From Myceligenerans crystallogenes (GTDB taxonomy: Bacteria; Actinomycetota; Actinomycetes; Actinomycetales; Cellulomonadaceae), in contig NZ_BAAANL010000001.1 of NCBI RefSeq assembly GCF_039529775.1, forward strand, positions 868,001 to 932,000: a stretch of DNA of 64,000 nt, given 5' to 3'. The notes under the pieces are model-generated. The model searched no databases and was not told where the DNA came from. It saw only the letters and a program-made list of their open reading frames with translations. Of the stretch, positions 10,646 to 19,263 are shown one piece after another. Each line of letters begins with the position of its first letter. The stretch's first letter is position 1. Position numbers and translations under genes: made by a program.

Positions 10646-11991
10646 ACGAGGACAGCAAGCCCGGGATCGAGCCGGGCCTCGCCGAGGAGCTCGAGCAGGA
10701 GAAGGCGCGGCAGGCCGGTGCCCCCGCGGGCCCGGACGCCGCCGACACCGAGGCGTGGCTCGCCAAGGCGCTGCAGGACACGATGGCCCATCCGTGGACG
10801 ACGGCGGTGGGCGCGGTGCTGCTCGCGGTGCTCGTCGGCTCGGTGATGATCGCGTTCACCGACGAGGACGTCACCGCCGCGGCCGCCTACTTCTTCAGCC
10901 GCCCCGGCGACACGTTCGCGGCGCTGGGCGACGCGATCGGCGGCGCCTACTCGGCGCTCTTCCGCGGCGCGGTGTTCAACCCGCGCGCGGAGGGCTTCGC
11001 GGCCCAGATCCGGCCGCTGACCGAGACCTTCAACTACGCGACGCCGCTCGTCGCGGCCGGGATCGGCATCGCGCTGGCGTTCCGCGCCGGCCTGCTGAAC
11101 ATCGGCGGCCAGGGGCAGATGCTCATGGCCGCGGTCTGCGCCGGCTGGGTCGGCTTCGGCGTCACCGGGCTGCCCGCCGGGCTGCACGCGGCGCTCGCCG
11201 TCGTCGCCGGCATGGCGGGCGGGGCGGTCTGGGCCGGGATCGCGGGCGTGCTCAAGGCCCGCACCGGCGCCCACGAGGTGATCGTCACGATCATGCTCAA
11301 CTGGATCGCCTTCTACCTGCTCGCCTACCTGCTCGCGACGCCGGGCCTGCTGCAGGCCCCCGGGTCGGCGAACCCGAAGACGCCGCCCACGCTGCCCTCG
11401 GCGCAGCTGCCGCCGCTGCTGGGCGAGCGGTACAGCCTGCACTGGGGCTTCGTGCTGGCGCTGGCCGCGGTGGTGTTCGCGTGGTGGCTGCTGAACCGCT
11501 CCTCGGAGGGGTTCCAGTACCGCGCGGTGGGATCGAACCCGCGGGCCGCGCGCGTGGCGGGGATCGACGTCGGGTGGAGCACGGTCAAGGTGATGCTGCT
11601 GTCCGGCGCGCTGGTCGGGATCGCGGGCGCGTCCCAGGTGCTGGGGCAGGTGACCACCGGGTTCAGCGGGGACATCGACGCGGGCGTCGGGTTCGACGCG
11701 CTGACCGTCGCCCTGCTCGGCGGGTCGAGCCCGTGGGGCGTGCTGGCCGCCGGCATCCTGTTCGGCGCGTTTAAGGCGGGCGGCACCGCGATGCAGGCGT
11801 CGGAGGGCGTGCCCAGCGACATCGTGCTCGTGGTGCAGTCCCTCATCGTGCTGTTCATCGCCGCGCCGACCCTGGTGCGGGCGATCTTCCGGCTGCCCGA
11901 TCCGGCCCGGCGGCGTCGTCCGCCCGGGAGATCCCGCAAGGCCCCGAAGGCCGCCGGGAGCACTGTCGCGAGCAAGGGAGCAGCAGCATGA
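10642..11991 (+). CDS. Nucleoside ABC transporter permease, subunit 1
   Basis: 449 residues. It has a charged cytoplasmic N-terminus of about 50 residues, then around 8-10 hydrophobic segments of a BPD_transp_2 permease. EGQM-like coupling sequence is seen as NIGGQGQMLMAA, and the conserved block RAVGSNPRAARVAGIDV precedes the last helices. The C-terminus is strongly basic (RRRRPPGRSRKAPK). ATGA overlaps at both ends (ATPase upstream, second permease downstream) indicate translational coupling. Confidence 0.9.
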   Translation: MNEDSKPGIEPGLAEELEQEKARQAGAPAGPDAADTEAWLAKALQDTMAHPWTTAVGAVLLAVLVGSVMIAFTDEDVTAAAAYFFSRPGDTFAALGDAIGGAYSALFRGAVFNPRAEGFAAQIRPLTETFNYATPLVAAGIGIALAFRAGLLNIGGQGQMLMAAVCAGWVGFGVTGLPAGLHAALAVVAGMAGGAVWAGIAGVLKARTGAHEVIVTIMLNWIAFYLLAYLLATPGLLQAPGSANPKTPPTLPSAQLPPLLGERYSLHWGFVLALAAVVFAWWLLNRSSEGFQYRAVGSNPRAARVAGIDVGWSTVKVMLLSGALVGIAGASQVLGQVTTGFSGDIDAGVGFDALTVALLGGSSPWGVLAAGILFGAFKAGGTAMQASEGVPSDIVLVVQSLIVLFIAAPTLVRAIFRLPDPARRRRPPGRSRKAPKAAGSTVASKGAAA

Positions 11992-13292
11992 GCGCCGTGG
12001 TCGAGACCCAGGGCGCGGCGGGCGCGCCGTCGTCGGGCGGCACGGAACGGCGTGTGACGCAGGTCGGCTGGAAGGCGGCGGGCGGGTTGCTCGCCGTGGG
12101 CGTGCTGTACGCGCTGCTGCTCGTGGCGACGCCGCGCGGCGGCGACGTGAACTTCGCGCTGTCGCGGCGCGCGGACGCGATCCAGATCCCGGTGATCTCC
12201 GTGCCGGGGATGCCGCTGGCGTGGGGCGCGCTGGTGGTCGTGGCGCTGGTCGCGGCGTTCTCCGTGGCGCTGACGCTGCGGAACCGCAGGACGCCGCTGT
12301 GGGCGATCGCCGTGTTCGGCGTCGCGATCCTCACCGGGTTCCTCGCGTGGGCGGGGTCCGGGAGCTCGGGGACGCTGTCGGTCGTGGGTCTGCTGGGCGG
12401 GGCGCTGCTGTGGTCCGTGCCGCTCGTGTACGGGTCCCTGAGCGGCGTGATCGGGGAGCGGTCCGGCGTGATCAACATCGCGATCGAGGGGCAGATGCTC
12501 GCGGCCGCGTTCACGGCCGCGGTGGCGGGCTCGCTGACCGGCTCGCCGTGGGTGGGGCTGGCCGGCGGGCTGCTGTCGGGCGTGCTCGTGGCGCTCGTGC
12601 TCGGGCTGTTCACGGTGACGCACAAGGTCAACCAGATCATCGTCGGCGTCGTGCTGAACGTGCTGGTGCTGGGCCTGACGACGTTCCTGTACACGCAGGT
12701 CCTGGTGCCCGACGCCGCCCGGCTCAACACGTCGCCGCGGTTCGGCAGCTGGGGGATCCCGCTGCTCTCGGAGATCCCCGTGATCGGCCCGGTGCTGTTC
12801 GACCAGACCCCGCTCGTCTACCTCATGTACCTGGTGGTCGCGGGCGTCTGGTTCGGGATGTACCGCACCCGCTGGGGCCTGCGGCTGCGCGCCGTCGGCG
12901 AGCACCCCAAGGCCGCGGACACCGTCGGCATCGACGTCGCCCGCACCCGCTACGGCGCCCTCCTGATCGGCGGCGCCTGCGCCGGCCTGGGCGGCGCGTT
13001 CTACACGACGGTGGTGCTGGCGCAGTTCGGCCAGAACATGACGGCGGGCGCCGGGTTCATCGCCCTGGCCGCGATGATCTTCGGCAAGTGGGACCCGGTC
13101 CGGGCGGCCCTGGCCGGCCTGCTGTTCGGCTTCGCGTCCAACCTGCAGAACGTGCTCAGCGTGGTCGGCTCACCGGTCCCGAGCCAGTTCATGCTCATGA
13201 TCCCGTACGTGGTCACCCTGTTCGCGGTGGCGGGCCTGGTGGGCCGCTCCCGCCCCCCGGCGGCCAACGGCGAACCCTACGTCAAGGGCTGA
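11988..13292 (+). CDS. Nucleoside ABC transporter permease, subunit 2
   Basis: 434 residues, a second BPD_transp_2 permease and the partner of the preceding one. About ten hydrophobic helices; hallmark NIAIEGQMLAAAF and the loop LRAVGEHPKAADTVGIDV shared with the paralogous subunit. Starts at an ATGA overlap. Together with the lipoprotein and ATPase it forms a complete four-part importer; the following cdd and deoA genes suggest the cargo is (deoxy)nucleosides. Confidence 0.91.
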   Translation: MSAVVETQGAAGAPSSGGTERRVTQVGWKAAGGLLAVGVLYALLLVATPRGGDVNFALSRRADAIQIPVISVPGMPLAWGALVVVALVAAFSVALTLRNRRTPLWAIAVFGVAILTGFLAWAGSGSSGTLSVVGLLGGALLWSVPLVYGSLSGVIGERSGVINIAIEGQMLAAAFTAAVAGSLTGSPWVGLAGGLLSGVLVALVLGLFTVTHKVNQIIVGVVLNVLVLGLTTFLYTQVLVPDAARLNTSPRFGSWGIPLLSEIPVIGPVLFDQTPLVYLMYLVVAGVWFGMYRTRWGLRLRAVGEHPKAADTVGIDVARTRYGALLIGGACAGLGGAFYTTVVLAQFGQNMTAGAGFIALAAMIFGKWDPVRAALAGLLFGFASNLQNVLSVVGSPVPSQFMLMIPYVVTLFAVAGLVGRSRPPAANGEPYVKG

Positions 13293-13321
13293 GGCGTGGG
13301 CGGACCAGGAGGGATGGCGCT

Positions 13322-13756
13322 GTGAACGACGTCGACTGGGTGGGGCTGCGGGCGACCGCGCGTGAGGCCCTGCGCTTCGCCTATGCGCCGTACTCCGGTT
13401 TCCCTGTCGGGGCGGCCGCGATCACCGCCGACGGGCGGGTGCTCACCGGGGCGAACGTCGAGAACGCCGCCTACGGCGTGACGCTCTGCGCGGAGTGCTC
13501 CCTCGTGAGCGCGCTGATGATGTCCGGAGGCGGGCGGCTCGTGGCGTTCACGTGCGTGAACGGGGACGCGGAACTGATCATGCCCTGCGGGCGGTGCCGG
13601 CAGCTGCTGTGGGAGCACGGCGGGCCCGGCCTGCTCGTGGAGACGCCGCAGGGCGTGCTCACGATGGAGCAGGTGCTGCCGCAGGCGTTCGGACCGGAGG
13701 ATCTGGCGCGGGTGTCGCGGCCCGGCCCGCCAGGAAGCGGAGAGGACAAGTCATGA
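13322..13756 (+). CDS. cdd: Cytidine deaminase
   Basis: 144 residues. It deaminates cytidine and deoxycytidine to uridine and deoxyuridine. The zinc site is complete: AENV-like GANVENAAYGVTLCAECS (Cys with catalytic Glu) and PCGRCRQLL supplying two more Cys. The N-terminal YAPYSGFPVGAA is typical of tetrameric bacterial CDA. GTG start with AGGAGGG at 13307-13313; an ATG at 13314 is out of frame. It overlaps deoA by four bases, so deaminated product can pass directly to phosphorolysis. Confidence 0.93.
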   Translation: MNDVDWVGLRATAREALRFAYAPYSGFPVGAAAITADGRVLTGANVENAAYGVTLCAECSLVSALMMSGGGRLVAFTCVNGDAELIMPCGRCRQLLWEHGGPGLLVETPQGVLTMEQVLPQAFGPEDLARVSRPGPPGSGEDKS

Positions 13757-15063
13757 CCGAGCAGTTCGACGCCGTGGACGTGATCCGGGCCAAGCGGGAC
13801 GGGATCGCCCTGTCGCAGGGGCAGATCGACTGGGTGCTCGACGCGTACACGCGGGGCGCCGTGGCTGACTACCAGATGTCGGCCCTGGCCATGGCGATCT
13901 TCCTGAAGGGGATGTCGCGCGCGGAGATCGCGGCCTGGACCCGCGCCATGATCGCGTCCGGGGAGCGGATGGACTTCTCCGGGCTGTCGCGGCCGACGGC
14001 CGACAAGCACTCCACCGGCGGCGTCGGCGACAAGATCACGCTCCCGCTCGCGCCCCTCGTCGCCTGCTTCGGCGTGGCCGTGCCGCAGCTGTCCGGGCGC
14101 GGGCTCGGGCACACCGGCGGGACGCTGGACAAGCTGGAGTCGATCCCGGGGTGGCGGGCCGCGCTGTCGAACGACGAGATGCTCGCGCAGCTCGACGACG
14201 TCGGCGCCGTGATCTGCGCCGCCGGCAGCGGCCTCGCGCCCGCGGACCGCAAGCTCTACTCCCTGCGCGACGTGACCGGGACCGTGGAGTCGATCCCGCT
14301 CATCGCCAGCTCGATCATGTCCAAGAAGATCGCCGAGGGGACGGGCGCGCTCGTGCTCGACGTGAAGGTCGGCTCCGGCGCCTTCATGAAGTCCCTCGGC
14401 GACGCACGCGAGCTCGCCCGCACCATGGTGGACCTGGGACGCGACGCGGGCGTGCACACCGTCGCCCTGCTCACCGACATGTCGGTGCCGCTCGGGCTGA
14501 CCGCCGGGAACGCGCTGGAGGTCGCCGAGTCCGTCGAGGTGCTCTCGGGCGGCGGGCCGGCCGACGTCGTCGAGCTGACCGTGGCGCTCGCCGTCGAGAT
14601 GCTGGCGGGCGCCGGGAAGCCGGCGTCGCCCGACGACGTGCGGGCCGCGCTCACCGACGGCCGCGCGATGGACGCCTGGCGCCGCATGATCGCCGCCCAG
14701 GGCGGCGACCCGGACGCGCCGCTGCCGGTCGCGCAGGAGACGGAGACCGTCACGGCCGACGCCGACGGCGTCCTGACCCGCCTCGACGCCTACGCGGTCG
14801 GGATCGCGGCCTGGCGCCTGGGCGCGGGCCGCGCCCGCAAGGAGGACCCGGTGCAGGCCGCCGCGGGCGTCCGGCTCCACGCCAAGCCGGGCGACCGCGT
14901 CATGGCCGGCCAGCCCCTGCTGACGCTCCACACGGACACCCCGGACCGCTTCACCCGTGCCGGGCAGTCCCTGGAGGGCGCCTGGGAGGTGGCCCCGGAG
15001 GGCACCCCGGAGGCGATCGCCGCGACCACCCCGGGCAAGCTGATCCTCGACCGCATCGCGTGA
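13753..15063 (+). CDS. deoA: Thymidine/pyrimidine-nucleoside phosphorylase
   Basis: 436 residues. It splits thymidine or uridine with phosphate into base and (deoxy)ribose-1-phosphate. Family signature SGRGLGHTGGTLDKLESIPG near residue 115, phosphate-site KHSTGGVGDK near residue 85, and the C-terminal pyrimidine-phosphorylase domain (RKEDPVQAAAGVRLHAKPGD). It ends the import/salvage operon. Its deoxyribose-1-phosphate product would be isomerised to the substrate of deoC, encoded nearby on the opposite strand. Confidence 0.94.
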   Translation: MTEQFDAVDVIRAKRDGIALSQGQIDWVLDAYTRGAVADYQMSALAMAIFLKGMSRAEIAAWTRAMIASGERMDFSGLSRPTADKHSTGGVGDKITLPLAPLVACFGVAVPQLSGRGLGHTGGTLDKLESIPGWRAALSNDEMLAQLDDVGAVICAAGSGLAPADRKLYSLRDVTGTVESIPLIASSIMSKKIAEGTGALVLDVKVGSGAFMKSLGDARELARTMVDLGRDAGVHTVALLTDMSVPLGLTAGNALEVAESVEVLSGGGPADVVELTVALAVEMLAGAGKPASPDDVRAALTDGRAMDAWRRMIAAQGGDPDAPLPVAQETETVTADADGVLTRLDAYAVGIAAWRLGAGRARKEDPVQAAAGVRLHAKPGDRVMAGQPLLTLHTDTPDRFTRAGQSLEGAWEVAPEGTPEAIAATTPGKLILDRIA

Positions 15064-15199
15064 GGCGTCCGGGGCGGCAGCCCTGACGGTGCGGGCCGGA
15101 GGACGTCTTCGAGGAGCCGAGCCGCCGGGCGAGCTCGTCGTGGACGTATATCCCTGTGGATAGCTGAATTGCCCGGGGAGTGCTATGTGATGTCATGGC

Positions 15200-16207
15200 A
15201 TGGTGACAGACGACGTATCGCTGCCGTCCGACCTCATCGTGCTGGCCCGCGGGCAGGCCGGTTACGTGAGCACCGCGCAGGTCAGCGGGTGCCGGATCTC
15301 GGACAGGCGGTTTCGTCAGCTCGTCCACGCCGGGCGGCTGGTCCGTGTGATGCGCGGCGTCTACGACACCGGCGTCCTGTCCCGGGACCTCCGGGAGCGG
15401 CACCCCTACGACCGTGAAAGACGGCGATCGGTGCGGCGCGCTCTGGTCGCGTACGCGAACGGGGCGGCCGTCGGCGCCGGAGCGCTGGCGTTGCACGGGG
15501 TGCGCGGGCTTCCCCGGGTGATCACCGTCGAGGTGGCGATGCGTGGCGGCGGCTACGCGCAACCGCGCGGCGACATCCGGGTCAGGCAGATCGACCTGCG
15601 CGGGAACACCGTGCGTATCGAGGGCGCGCCGGTCGCGCGATTGCCCGTCGCCTTCGTCCAGGCGCTCGACACCCTGGACCGGGAGTCCTGGGTGGCCTGC
15701 GCGAATGACGCGCTCCGACGCGGGCTGACCACCGGCGTCGAACTGGCGGACGCGCTGCACGCCGGCCGCGCCCGCCGGGGCGTCGCGCGGCGTCGTCATT
15801 GGTTCGGCCTGACGAACAAGCTCCTGGAGTCGCCTCTCGAGACGAGGGCCTGGCTCGCGCTGTGGGACGCCGACATCGTTCCCGACGAGCTTCAACGAGA
15901 CATTCATGCCCCCGACGGCAGGTTCCTGGGCCGCGCCGACATGGCGTGGTATCTCGGGAGGGGCAGATGGTTGCTCGTGGAGATCGACGGCAGCGAGCAC
16001 CACTCGAGCACCTCGCAGCTCGCCGCGGACGCGGTCCGCCAGAACGGCGTCCTCAACCAGCTCCGGTACCGGCTCCTCCGGTACCGGGCGCCACAGCTGT
16101 TCCCGCCGGACGGGTTCGTCGCGGAGATCGAGGCCGTCCTCCGAGAGGAAGCCTGGACCTCCGGCCGACAGGTCCCGGGCCCGACATCGGTGATTACCTC
16201 GACCTGA
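15200..16207 (+). CDS. AbiEi-antitoxin-like N-terminal/DUF559-like C-terminal protein
   Basis: 335 residues. The N-terminal part (about 1-60) resembles the winged-helix AbiEi-type domain: ARGQAGYVSTAQV and RRFRQLVHAGRLVRVMRGVY. The C-terminal part (about 230-330) resembles a DUF559/Vsr-like nuclease fold: ADMAWYLGRGRWLLVEIDGS, with Asp/Glu positions around LVEIDG and a final RYRLLRYRAPQLF. Proteins of this shape are frequent single genes in actinobacteria; no AbiEii toxin is adjacent. Function is unknown. ATG at 15200 or GTG at 15203 could be the start. A 3' repeat cluster follows. Confidence 0.6.
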   Translation: MVTDDVSLPSDLIVLARGQAGYVSTAQVSGCRISDRRFRQLVHAGRLVRVMRGVYDTGVLSRDLRERHPYDRERRRSVRRALVAYANGAAVGAGALALHGVRGLPRVITVEVAMRGGGYAQPRGDIRVRQIDLRGNTVRIEGAPVARLPVAFVQALDTLDRESWVACANDALRRGLTTGVELADALHAGRARRGVARRRHWFGLTNKLLESPLETRAWLALWDADIVPDELQRDIHAPDGRFLGRADMAWYLGRGRWLLVEIDGSEHHSSTSQLAADAVRQNGVLNQLRYRLLRYRAPQLFPPDGFVAEIEAVLREEAWTSGRQVPGPTSVITST

Positions 16208-16253
16208 CCACCGGCGGGCCCGGCGCGGCCGGGCAGACGTCGGCCCGGGGGCT

Positions 16254-16356
16254 GAGGACCACGAGGTTGCTGTCCGCCACCACGAGGTTGCGTCGCATCG
16301 TGCCAGGAAGACCGCACAGCAAACTCGTGGAGCGATCAGGAACCTCGTGGTCCCTC
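16254..16356. repeat. Direct and inverted 13-bp repeats between convergent genes
   Basis: ACCACGAGGTTGC occurs at 16258-16270 and again at 16279-16291. The reverse complement AACCTCGTGGT is at 16341-16351, and an imperfect copy (ACTCGTGG) is at 16323-16330. The outer copies extend to a 15-bp near-perfect dyad (16254-16268 with 16341-16356). It fills the gap between the AbiEi/DUF559-like gene and deoC, and could act as a bidirectional terminator or a protein-binding array. Confidence 0.6.
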
Positions 16357-16357
16357 G

Positions 16358-17056
16358 TCAGTAGGTGTCCGGGGACTGCGGGGGTGCGGCCGGAGTGGCA
16401 GCGTCCAGGACCGCGGCCGTGGCGGAGAGGCCCAGACGGGTGGCGCCCGCCTCGATCATCGCCGTGGCCTTGGGCCAGTCGCGGATGCCGCCCGAGGCCT
16501 TGATGCCCAGGCGGCCGCCGACCGTGCGGGCCATCAGGGTGATCGCCTCGAGCGTGGCGCCGCCGGTGGGGTGGAAGCCCGTGGAGGTCTTGACGAAATC
16601 GGCGCCGGCGGCCTCGGCGGCCTCGCACGCCGCGACGATCTCCTCGTCGGTCAGCGCGCCGGACTCGATGATGACCTTGAGGACCCGGCCCGCCGGGACC
16701 GCGGCGCGCACGGCCGCGATGTCCGCCCGGACGTCGTCGAACAGGCCGGCCTTCGCGGCGCCGACGTCGATGACCATGTCCACCTCGTCGGCGCCGTCGG
16801 AGATCGACCGGGCGGCCTCGGCCGCCTTGGTCTCGCTCGCGTGCTTCCCGGAGGGGAAGCCGCACACCGTGGCGATCTCGAGGCGCCCGGCGGCGACCTC
16901 GCGGGCGTGCGCGACGAACGTCGGCGACACGCACACCGAGAAGACGCCGAGGGCCGCGCCCTCCTCGACGAGGGCGGTCACGTCGGCGGCGGTCGCCTCC
17001 GGCTTGAGGAGGGTGTGGTCGACGACGGCGGCGAGCGCCGCGCGGTCCATGGTCAT
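16358..17056 (-). CDS. deoC: Deoxyribose-phosphate aldolase
   Basis: 232 residues. It cleaves 2-deoxyribose-5-phosphate to acetaldehyde and glyceraldehyde-3-phosphate. Key features: DHTLLKPEAT at the N-terminus, VCVSPTFV, the acid/base region EVDMVIDVGA, and the Schiff-base Lys in DFVKTSTGFHPTGGAT; the second active-site Lys is in GIKASGGIRDW. ATG at 17056 with GGAG about 6 bases upstream. It lies 52 bases downstream of add and completes deoxynucleoside breakdown. Confidence 0.94.
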   Translation of the reverse strand: MTMDRAALAAVVDHTLLKPEATAADVTALVEEGAALGVFSVCVSPTFVAHAREVAAGRLEIATVCGFPSGKHASETKAAEAARSISDGADEVDMVIDVGAAKAGLFDDVRADIAAVRAAVPAGRVLKVIIESGALTDEEIVAACEAAEAAGADFVKTSTGFHPTGGATLEAITLMARTVGGRLGIKASGGIRDWPKATAMIEAGATRLGLSATAAVLDAATPAAPPQSPDTY

Positions 17057-17084
17057 GGGTGCTCCGTCCTGGTGTTGCCTGTCT

Positions 17085-17106
17085 CCCGGGCCTGCTGGTG
17101 CCCGGG
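17085..17106 (-). terminator. Hairpin between add and deoC
   Basis: Perfect 7-bp CCCGGGC/GCCCGGG stem (17085-17091 with 17100-17106) around an 8-nt loop, starting two bases after the add stop on the minus strand. It may terminate or attenuate add transcription before deoC. Confidence 0.5.
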
Positions 17107-17108
17107 CC

Positions 17109-18254
17109 TTACAGCGAGGCCCGCTCGATCTTCTGGAAACCGGGCACGATGACCTGCTCGACCAGCGCGCGGCGCTCGTCGTGGTGCGCGAACGCGCTCC
17201 ACGCGGCGGTCACGGTGACGTCGAGCAGGTCCTCAAGGGTCCAGCCGGCCTCGGTGTTCAGGAGCATCATCTCGTGGCTCAGGGACGTGCGGGACATCAG
17301 GCGGTTGTCGGTGTTCAGCGTCACGGCGAAGTCGAGTTCCTTCAGCCGCGTGATCGGGTGGTCCGCGATCGAGGTGGCCGCGCCGGTCTGCGTGTTGGAG
17401 ACCGGGCACACCTCCAGCGGGATCTGCTGGTCGCGGACCCAGTTCGCGACGGGGCCGAGGGTGGCCGAGCCGCCCGCGCCGTCGGACCCGGAGATCCGGT
17501 CGGTGCCCGGCGCCGGAGCGCCGTCGTCGGTCCCGAACGTGATGTCCTCGATGATCCGTACGCCGTGCCCGAGGCGCAGGGCCTGCCCGACGGCGACGGC
17601 GTCGGCGACGGAGCCGACGCCGGCGGCCTCGCCCGCGTGGATCGTGACGGGGATCTGGTGCGTGGCGAGGTGCCGCCAGACGCCGTCGTGCCGCGAGGGC
17701 GGGAAGCCCTGCTCGGGGCCGGCGAGGTCGAAGCCGAGGACGCCGTCGCCGCGCAGGGCGATCGCGAGGCCCGCGACCTCGGCCCAGTGGTCGGTGTGCC
17801 GCAGCGCGCACAGGATCTGGCCGGCGCGGAGGGTGCGGCCGTCGGCGGCGGCGCGGGCGATGCCGTCGTCGATCCCGGCCTGGACGGCCTCCACGGCCTG
17901 CGTCATGGTGAGGCCGCGGGCCAGGTGCTGCTCGGGGGCCCAGCGGAGCTCGGCGTGGACGACGCCGTCGGCGGCGAGGTCGAGCACGGCCTCGCGGGCG
18001 ACCCGCTCCAGGGCTTCGGCGGTCTGCATGACGGCGACCGTGTGGGCGAAGGTCTCGAGGTAGCGCTCCAGCGACCCGGAGTCCGCGGACGTGGCGAACC
18101 AGTCGGCCAGGGCGTCCGGGGTGGCGGCGGGGAGCTCGTGCCCGACGTCGGCGGCGAGCTCGAGGACGGTCGCGGGCCGCAGCCCGCCGTCGAGGTGGTC
18201 GTGCAGGAGGACCTTGGGCAGCGCCTGCACGACGTCGGCCCCGAGATGTGTCAT
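17109..18254 (-). CDS. add: Adenosine deaminase
   Basis: 381 residues. It deaminates adenosine to inosine, feeding purine nucleoside phosphorylase. Zinc-ligand motif LLHDHLDGGLRP near residue 18 (H-x-H), VTIHAGEAAG (third His and catalytic Glu), RLGHGVRI, and EVCPVSNTQTGA followed by TLNTDNRLMS (metal Asp) are all present. The ATG at 18254 has TAGGTT 6 nt upstream, suggesting a leaderless transcript. Likely upstream of deoC in the same unit. Confidence 0.93.
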   Translation of the reverse strand: MTHLGADVVQALPKVLLHDHLDGGLRPATVLELAADVGHELPAATPDALADWFATSADSGSLERYLETFAHTVAVMQTAEALERVAREAVLDLAADGVVHAELRWAPEQHLARGLTMTQAVEAVQAGIDDGIARAAADGRTLRAGQILCALRHTDHWAEVAGLAIALRGDGVLGFDLAGPEQGFPPSRHDGVWRHLATHQIPVTIHAGEAAGVGSVADAVAVGQALRLGHGVRIIEDITFGTDDGAPAPGTDRISGSDGAGGSATLGPVANWVRDQQIPLEVCPVSNTQTGAATSIADHPITRLKELDFAVTLNTDNRLMSRTSLSHEMMLLNTEAGWTLEDLLDVTVTAAWSAFAHHDERRALVEQVIVPGFQKIERASL

Positions 18255-18365
18255 GCCACCAACCTACCTACTGCCCGGCGGAGAGGGCGTCCGGCGGCGG
18301 ACCGGCGCGCCCCCGCGGCGGCCGTCCGGTGTGACGCGGGCCGCGTCGAACCTCGCGGCGATCGG

Positions 18366-18383
18366 GGTTAGGCTGACCTAACC
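18366..18383 (+). promoter_or_regulatory. DtxR/IdeR-type iron box
   Basis: GGTTAGG-CTGA-CCTAACC is a perfect 7-bp dyad ending directly before the ATG of the siderophore-interacting protein gene. It matches most of the known actinobacterial iron-box consensus (TTAGGTTAGGCTNACCTAA). The TAGGCT inside it could also be the -10, so an iron-loaded repressor would block polymerase directly. Confidence 0.85.
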
Positions 18384-19199
18384 ATGTCACAGATCGTCGA
18401 GAGCCCCCCGGGTGCCGCGCCCCGTCGCGCCGCCCCGCCCGTCGTCGCCGTCGTCATCGCCGTGGAGCGGCTGACGCCGCACATGGTGCGCGTCACGCTC
18501 GGGGGTGACGCGCTGCGCGCCGTCGACCCGGGCGAGTTCACCGACCGGTACGTCAAGCTCGTGCTCGCGCCGCCGCCCGCGCCGGACGCGCGGCCGGTCG
18601 TGCGGGCGTACACGATCCGGCGCGTGCACGCCGAGGGGTGGGACGTCGACGTCGTCGAGCACGGCGACGTCGGGTACGGCGGGCCGTGGGCCCGGCGCGT
18701 GCAGGTCGGCGACGAGGTCGGCTTCCTCGGCCCGGGCGGCGCGTACGCGCCGTCGGCCGACGCCGACTGGCACCTCCTGGTCGGCGACGAGTCCGCGCTG
18801 CCCGCCGTGGCGGCGGCCTGCGAGGCGCTGCCGAGCGGCGCCGTCGCGCACGCGTTCATCGAGGTCGCCGGGCCTGCCGAGCGGCAGGAGATCGTGTCCG
18901 ACGGCGCGCTGCGCGTGACCTGGGTGCACCGGTCCGCCGACGGCGTCACGCTGGCCGACGTCGTCCGCACCGCGCACGAGGCGGGCGACCTGCCCGGCGG
19001 CGTGCCGCACGCCTTCCTGCACGGCGAGGCCGGCGTCGTCCGCGACCTGCGTCGCTGGGCCCGCGCGGAGCTCGGCGTCCCCCGGGAGCTGCTCTCCGCG
19101 TCCGGCTACTGGAAGCAGGGCCGCGACGACGAGGGCTGGCGCGCCGAGAAGAAGTCCTGGAACGCCGCCGTCGAACAGGACGACGCGGCGCTGGGGTAG
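18384..19199 (+). CDS. Siderophore-interacting protein (FAD/NAD(P)H ferric-siderophore reductase)
   Basis: 271 residues, SIP/ViuB family. It is expected to reduce ferric siderophore in the cytoplasm to release iron. FAD-binding region: VVRAYTIRRV (RxYT) near residue 75, GPWARRVQVGD and FLGPGGAY; the C-terminal SIP domain has LLVGDESALPAVAAA, HAFLHGEAGVVRDLRRW and SGYWKQGRDDEGW. Its start codon abuts an iron box, so expression should rise under iron limitation. No siderophore biosynthesis or transporter gene is adjacent. Confidence 0.92.
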   Translation: MSQIVESPPGAAPRRAAPPVVAVVIAVERLTPHMVRVTLGGDALRAVDPGEFTDRYVKLVLAPPPAPDARPVVRAYTIRRVHAEGWDVDVVEHGDVGYGGPWARRVQVGDEVGFLGPGGAYAPSADADWHLLVGDESALPAVAAACEALPSGAVAHAFIEVAGPAERQEIVSDGALRVTWVHRSADGVTLADVVRTAHEAGDLPGGVPHAFLHGEAGVVRDLRRWARAELGVPRELLSASGYWKQGRDDEGWRAEKKSWNAAVEQDDAALG

Positions 19200-19263
19200 C
19201 GGCCGGCGCGGTGGCACCGCCCGGGGCTGCGGCCGGCCTCCGTGGTCGAGATAGGGTCGGGGC

